DNA of 64,000 nucleotides. It comes from Dentipellis sp. KUC8613 (lineage: Eukaryota > Basidiomycota > Agaricomycetes > Russulales > Hericiaceae). The notes under the pieces were generated by a model. That model saw only the letters and a program-made list of their open reading frames with translations. It had not been told where the DNA came from and did not search any database. The position numbers were made by a program, and so were the translations under genes. Below, one piece after another: positions 59,050 to 64,000 of this stretch. The stretch is from assembly GCA_002286715.1 (NCBI GenBank), contig NSJX01000016.1, positions 132,414-196,413 on the forward strand. Direction: 5' to 3'. Position 1 is the first letter of the stretch; the number at the start of each line of letters is the position of its first letter.

Positions 59050-59705
59050 CTAACCCAGGTGTGCGCATGCTCAAAGCCGACACCGCGCTCCCCGACCCCA
59101 CTTTACTCACGTCTTGTCTGTCTCACAGGGCGGATGGCTGTCGCGGGGCTTTCCGTGGCCGTTACGGGAGGGCCGCTACGCCTTAGGGCTGCGTCTTCAT
59201 ACGTATACGCCGTGCGCGGGCATGGAACAACACGCGGCTTGATGTACGCTTTTCCGCCGCAGCCTTGCCATGACGGGAACCTGTCAGCGCCGCGCTCTGG
59301 TTCTCGGCCGTCAGTGCTGCTACTTCGTACACGGACTCGGTGCTATAGCGATTCTGTAACAACACGATAGTGTCTACAATCCGCGCAATAGATAAATAAA
59401 ACCAACCAAAAGCTATGCAAGGATACAACAAGAAGCGGTAGTTCACGGGGTAAGTATACAACCAGCGCCCGGCGCTATACCTCAAAACCCAATAGTACAC
59501 AAATGACAGACGGCCAACCAAAAGCGAATAACAATATGCCCAAAAACCAAAAGAAGCACAAACAAGATGTCAGCAAGTGTGGGGAAAAGGACGCCATCTC
59601 AGAGAAAGAACGTCGATCCTGCTTCGAGCGCGGCGGGAGCATGCATCTTCGGCTGCGTCGGGAACGGGCCTGGTAGGGCCTGCCACTATTCCGTACGCGT
59701 CTCCG
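59050..59705. other. Convergent intergenic region
   Basis: About 650 bp between the convergent GPI19 and C2H2 genes; expected to contain both 3' UTRs. No gene or repeat seen. Confidence 0.5.
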
Positions 59706-61308
59706 TCAGCACGGTGCCCTGCCCGCATGTGTGGTCTGACGCACCTGATCGGGGTGATATGGGCAGCACGCAGCCTCCGCGAACGAGTTCCTCTCCTCGA
59801 TCCGCCCGGTGGCGTCATAGCCCTCCCTAAGCACAGACGGAACGACGGGTGGCAAAAGCACGAGTTCCCTTGCCGGGAGCAGGCCCTCGCCGTCCACGGA
59901 CCTCGAGCCGTCGCCATTTCGTCGTAGCCAGTCGCAATTTGTTTTCACGAGAAGGCTCTGCGGGACCCAGCGTTGACGCGTGGCAGACACGTCGCGAGAC
60001 GTATTCAGCATTGGCACGACTGCAGACATGGCGACATCGCTGCCGGAGAGGGCCGAGAGATACCCAAAAGCGACGTCTGGGGCAGCGCGAATGCCATGCG
60101 TGCGGAGGTGGCGCTTCGCGTTTGACCGGACGGCAAAGCTCTTAGCGCAATCGCTCACGGGGCACTTGAACGCTGCGAATAAAGAAAGAAAAAGGTTAGG
60201 CTCACCCCGAGGACAGCAGGACTACAGGCTTTTCACTCATGTCAGTAAGACAGTTCAATTCTTCAAGTTCGAGGACGATACAAGTGCCTCGACAGCGAAC
60301 TGGAAGAATTGTGCAGTCTTACTACCAGAAGTAGCCGTACTTACGCTTCGCCCCCGAGTGGGTGTTCATGTGCGTCGCGAGCCCGCTGGGTCGCGGAAAG
60401 CGTTTGTGGCAAATACTGCACTCGTGCATCTTCTGAGAGCGCCTGGAGTCGCCTCTGGCGCGGTCCTGCTGGGTATCTGTATCCGAATCCGAGTCTTTGC
60501 GTTCTGGTTCGTCCTGGGAATTGAAAGATCCGTTGAGTAGGTCTGCAGTGCGACGAGGGCTTGTAGGTCTCCGACTTCCGACAGGATCGCGGTTGATAGA
60601 ACCGCACAAGGCGTCGCTACGCCTAGGCCTCAAGTGCCAGGGAGAGGCATGATGATGGGGTGGTCGAATCGGGGAGGAAACTGGGTCATTGAGCGCCGCT
60701 AGCGAACCTTCGACAAAGCCCTCCCAATCCGATCCGCTAGAGTCTGAATCCGCGCATGGTTCGTGTGAGGAAGAATATGGCGGCACAAGCGCGACAGAAT
60801 CTGTCGAATATTCGGGCTGCACCGGACCAAGAAATAGAGATAGCTGCTGTTGTTGGGGCGCGGTGTAAGAAAGGGATGCTGTTTGGATATAGCTGAAATT
60901 GGGTATTCGGGGAGCCGCTAGTTTTGCGTCCACACTCGGGGGCAGCTCGGCGGGGTATAGAGGGGTCGGCTGAAACAGACGAGAGGCAGACTCTGGAAAA
61001 TGGCATGCAGCGCGCTCGTCTAGAGGCGGAGAGGTGTTGAAGACCGGGCCCACGCGACTAATTGGCTCCATAGCGGTATCTGCATGCCATGCCCCATCGG
61101 CAAGGCCAGGGGTGCGGATCTTGGGCGCGGTCAAGCTGTACGACAAAGAAGGGATGGCTATCCCGGAGCCTAAAGCTAGAGACTGAGAGTAAGGGGTATT
61201 GTGGGCGTCATTAGGCGGAAATTTGAAGTTCTGTTCCTGCGCAGGTAGATGCAAGGGAAAGGCGGGAGGTACGACACCCAGGTCGCGCGTGCCATCATCT
61301 GACCACAT
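59706..61308 (-). CDS. C2H2 zinc-finger protein, putative transcription factor
   Basis: Two exons (61308-60345 and 60172-59706) sum to 1431 nt, 476 aa. The long N-terminal part is Pro/Ser-rich and disordered with an acidic patch (SSGSDWEGFVEG). Two adjacent C2H2 fingers lie near residues 299-350: HECSICHKRFPRPSGLATHMNTH, linker SGAKPFK, and CPVSDCAKSFAVRSNAKRHLRTH. The intron of 172 nt falls in the linker, and splicing restores the Lys-Pro-Phe-Lys linker, which supports the model. The C-terminal 120 residues are of no known fold, with a Cys/His-rich end (AACCPYHPDQ). Likely sequence-specific DNA binding; targets unknown. An upstream 5' UTR exon is possible because the ATG directly follows an AG acceptor-like site. 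Confidence 0.85.
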
Positions 61309-62644
61309 TCTGCTAGCAGGTCGGTATTAGCGTCAGTACGGGACAGAAAGCAAGGGGAGGGGCGTACTGAGAGTCGGTGGGTTCGAAAGGAGTAGCATGG
61401 CTCGGTTAGGAGGAGAGGCCTTATATCGCGGCGGAGAGAGCTGAGGTGAAGATGACAAGGTTTGGGTTGCATGAAAGGGCCCGACATGCGGCAGCCCTGG
61501 CGACGGATATGGAACCCAACCTACCATTCTCGTGCGTCTTTGTCCACTGGGCCAAGCGGACGGGACAATGCCAGAATCGGACCACCGTGCGGCATGGCGA
61601 ATCTGGTCCAGAACTGGCGAGCCAAGATTTGCGCCCCCATGCGCCTAATCGGGGGCACAGACCTCCATCTTCAAGCAACCTATCATGGTGGCGTGCGTCT
61701 GCCGGCAGCATCCTAGCTTCGTACCAACTTCACTTTTGACGAACGGTATGTCAGTTTTGCGTTATTCCATGCTCTTCGACACCACACACCGCGAAATCGG
61801 GCTGCTATGTTGGCTTGAGCAGCCACAGACAAGTGGCCAGCAAGGCAATGGCTAGACAATCGAGAGCTGTCAGTCCAAGAATACCACCTACACCTTCTGG
61901 CGCTCTGCCAGACGTGTGAGGTGCTGAACCCCGCACGTCCTACCGGCTATCGAGCGCAAACTCCGGAGGCACCATGTCATCCCGACACCTAGCTGCTTCT
62001 TTCCCCAGATGCCGTCGCTGAACCTAAGATCTTGCTCCTTCCGAGAACCGAAATGCACCAATCCTGAGGATCTGAATAAACCTCTTTCAGGAAACAACCC
62101 GTGGTTCCTTGCCCGTCCACGCAGGTGGCAATGTCCTTTTCTGATGGACCGTGCCCCTACCGTATGCTGCCCCGTCCCACATTACGAGACACGACGTCCG
62201 GGCATGTTCTCCAGCCGTAGGATTTCCAGAACTTGCAAATACTCCATGCAAACAGACCTGCACCATCGCCAAGGTCGAAGTGTCAGTGGAGGATTTCGCG
62301 TCAGAAGAATTTCGAGCAAAACCTTACCAATAAACTCGGGTTTGGTAACATTCACTCGCGGAGCTAGATCGCAGCGTGCGTCGAGTCCACGCATGAATCA
62401 CTAGCGATCAAACGATGCACGCGCTTGAAAAGAGGTGTCCTGCGTAGTAAGCGTGAAGGGAATATATATTATACAACCAATTATCCATAATAATATGCTA
62501 CAGCAGCGTGCACGCAACGATGCACAAGGCAAATCAGTGCCAATCCGAGTCAAGAAGTGGCACATCTAAAAGGTGGCAAAAAAAATCCAGTGTCAGCTCA
62601 TATTATTGAGTGCCCTCGCCATCTGTCAGCGCCCTGGTTGCCGC
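61309..62644. other. Intergenic, no gene recognised
   Basis: About 1.3 kb upstream of the C2H2 gene and downstream of the rightmost gene. Open frames on both strands look non-coding and overlap. No tRNA, repeat or known domain found. Confidence 0.45.
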
Positions 62645-64000
62645 TCACCTAAACTGAGCAAGATTTTCGCTCACCGACACCGCGTCGACATCAATGACCT
62701 CTTTCGCGCGCCCACCAGCCGGCCCTGACCAGGGTCGCCTGCCCGCCCTTGAGTTTCCTCGTGGTCGAGGTTTTGGGGTGGTCCGTAGCGCCTCTGAGAA
62801 AATCAGGCTCTTTCGCTTGGACGTCGAGCTGGTCAATTTGCCCTTTCCCTTCGCAATCTTACTCCCAGCGGGTGCGGACTGGGGCCGGAATCTGAAAGCC
62901 TTGTTCCTCGCATCAGGAGTAGCGGTAGCATCGCTGGGTGTCTTCGACACCTGAAAACGAGACCGTCAGCGATGAGTGCAGACTGAATGTCAGACGAAAC
63001 ACCCACCTTTGAGCTCCCACTCGCCCACTTCGACCACCAACCCTGAGCAACAACCTCCTGCCTAGCCCGACTCGCCTCCGAATTCTCAAACTCCAAATCC
63101 AGCTCCTCGTCTATAAAGTCCGTGTCCAAGTCCAGCACGTCGGCGCCGCCCGCAGGAGTCTCAGGCCCCGATTTCGACGCTGCTGAGCTCCCGAACGAGC
63201 ACCCCGGCGTGTCCTCAAAGTCTTCTTCGATGTCGCTGCTTGCATCATTTGCAAACAACGTTCGAAGATCAGGTCCCGCGAGCTCGCTGGATCGATCGCC
63301 AACGTGGTCGTGTCTCGCAGCTTTCGGGGGCGTGTTTCGAGCCAATATCGTGACTTTGAGAGGCGGAGGGTCCCCGAAACTCAGAGGAATAGGCGAGATG
63401 CTCCTCCCTCTTCGCCGTTCTGCACCAGGACTGGAAAGCACTTCGGCACCAAAGTCGTCAGAGCCCTCGTGATCTTTACCCCGCGCGGGCGAGGATAGGT
63501 CAGGCGTATCCAGTCGCGTCATCGATGCTGCAGGCGAAATATATCCATCCTCCTGCGAGACTGGGCTTGGATCCTCCGGAACATCGTCATCGTCATCTTC
63601 TATGACTATGATGTCCTTCACTCCAACGCTCGTGGTGCTGATGGTGGCACGTCGATGACGCGAGGGACCAGCAACAGCATTGCCTCCGAAAAAGCGACTT
63701 TGCGCCAAGGCAGGAGGGACGTTCTCGCTCTCGTGTTGTCTAGCCCGCTTTGAAGAGACGTCCTGGTCCATGACTTCTGCTAGAGTACGTTTCCCACTGG
63801 CGCGACCAGCGACGATCCTGCGGGATTCGGGTTGTGAAACCGTCCTGTTTGCGGAGACAGGCTTCGCCTTCGGAGCTGAGGAAGTCGTCAATCGATACTC
63901 AGCGATCAAGAGCACTAGCAAAACTCACCAAGAAACTGTAGAATTGTAGCTTCGCTCTTAGACTTGGCAGGCATTCTCTCTTTTCCTTTCGCAGACCGAT
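62645..64000 (-). CDS. Partial gene at right edge; disordered DNA-repair-type protein, possibly EXO1 C-terminus
   Basis: Three exons are visible: 64000-63929 (open to the window edge; an in-frame ATG lies at 63975), 63875-63007, and 62950-62645. The protein is almost wholly disordered, with basic, Ser/Pro and acidic blocks. Motifs seen: EATILQFL in exon 1; GKRTLAEVMDQD; QSRFFGG; the SUMO-interaction-like DIIVIEDDDDD; and LDTDFIDEELDLEF with GWWSKW, then a basic tail. QFL and SRFF-type peptides occur in Exo1 tails as partner-binding boxes, and the layout matches what follows the nuclease domain in EXO1, but the catalytic part would lie outside the window. It could instead be an independent nuclear protein starting at 63975. 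Confidence 0.45.

Noticed and set aside
1..64000. CRISPR array, prophage, operon or secondary-metabolite cluster
   Set aside because: No regularly spaced repeats, no phage-type genes, and no polyketide, peptide or terpene synthase is visible; genes are intron-rich eukaryotic units.

Overview
The window is nuclear DNA from a filamentous basidiomycete, most likely an Agaricomycete. Protein genes are densely packed on both strands and interrupted by many short GT-AG introns, mostly about 47-60 nt. The recognisable proteins are fungal (Num1/Mcp5 PH protein, Yvh1, CRH-type GH16, a DUF6697 protein, a basidiomycete-type seven-helix membrane protein). Both tRNA genes carry an intron after position 37. 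No species is claimed. Gene models were spliced by eye. Where exon lengths were summed (SEC24-type, NUM1, phosphodiesterase, methyltransferase, FMT1, MFS, CFA20, hydrolase, RAD51-like, GPI19 and C2H2 genes) they are divisible by three.

Layout. 0.4-2.3 kb(-): unknown coiled-coil protein, divergent from a Sec24/Sfb3 COPII cargo adaptor (2.6-6.0 kb +). 6.2-8.8 kb(-): coiled-coil/DUF6697 protein. 8.95-9.06 kb(-): tRNA-Pro(CGG). 9.7-15.3 kb(-): NUM1 dynein anchor. 16.3-17.4 kb(-): unknown Ser/Pro-rich protein with about 3.6 kb of gene-poor DNA upstream. 21.1-22.2 kb(-): small methyltransferase. 23.7-25.9 kb(+): cyclic-nucleotide phosphodiesterase. 26.6-28.7 kb(-): YVH1 phosphatase. 28.9-29.2 kb(+): tRNA-Ala(CGC) and a broken 5' copy of it. 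29.3-30.8 kb(+): FMT1. 30.93-35.32 kb: a complete hAT transposon with target-site duplication, terminal inverted repeats and an intron-containing transposase. 35.4-38.7 kb(+): MFS transporter. 38.9-40.0 kb(-): CFA20-domain protein, divergent from an alpha/beta hydrolase (40.1-41.5 kb +). 41.6-42.8 kb(-): short-chain dehydrogenase. 44.1-49.6 kb(-): MSH6, divergent from a GPI-anchored GH16 wall enzyme (49.9-51.5 kb +). 52.1-53.4 kb(-): seven-helix membrane protein. 54.5-56.3 kb(-): RRM protein, divergent from a RAD51-paralogue gene (56.7-58.1 kb +). 58.4-59.0 kb(+): GPI19/PIG-P. 59.7-61.3 kb(-): C2H2 zinc-finger protein. 62.6 kb to the right edge(-): incomplete gene, possibly the C-terminal part of EXO1.

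Most genes are unrelated housekeeping functions: secretion, nuclear migration, cAMP signalling, mitochondrial initiation, wall and GPI synthesis. Two themes stand out. Three DNA-repair-type genes (MSH6, a RAD51C-like gene, a possible EXO1) lie within 20 kb. A structurally complete, apparently young hAT element sits 93 bp upstream of the MFS start codon. No operon, CRISPR array, prophage or biosynthetic cluster is visible.
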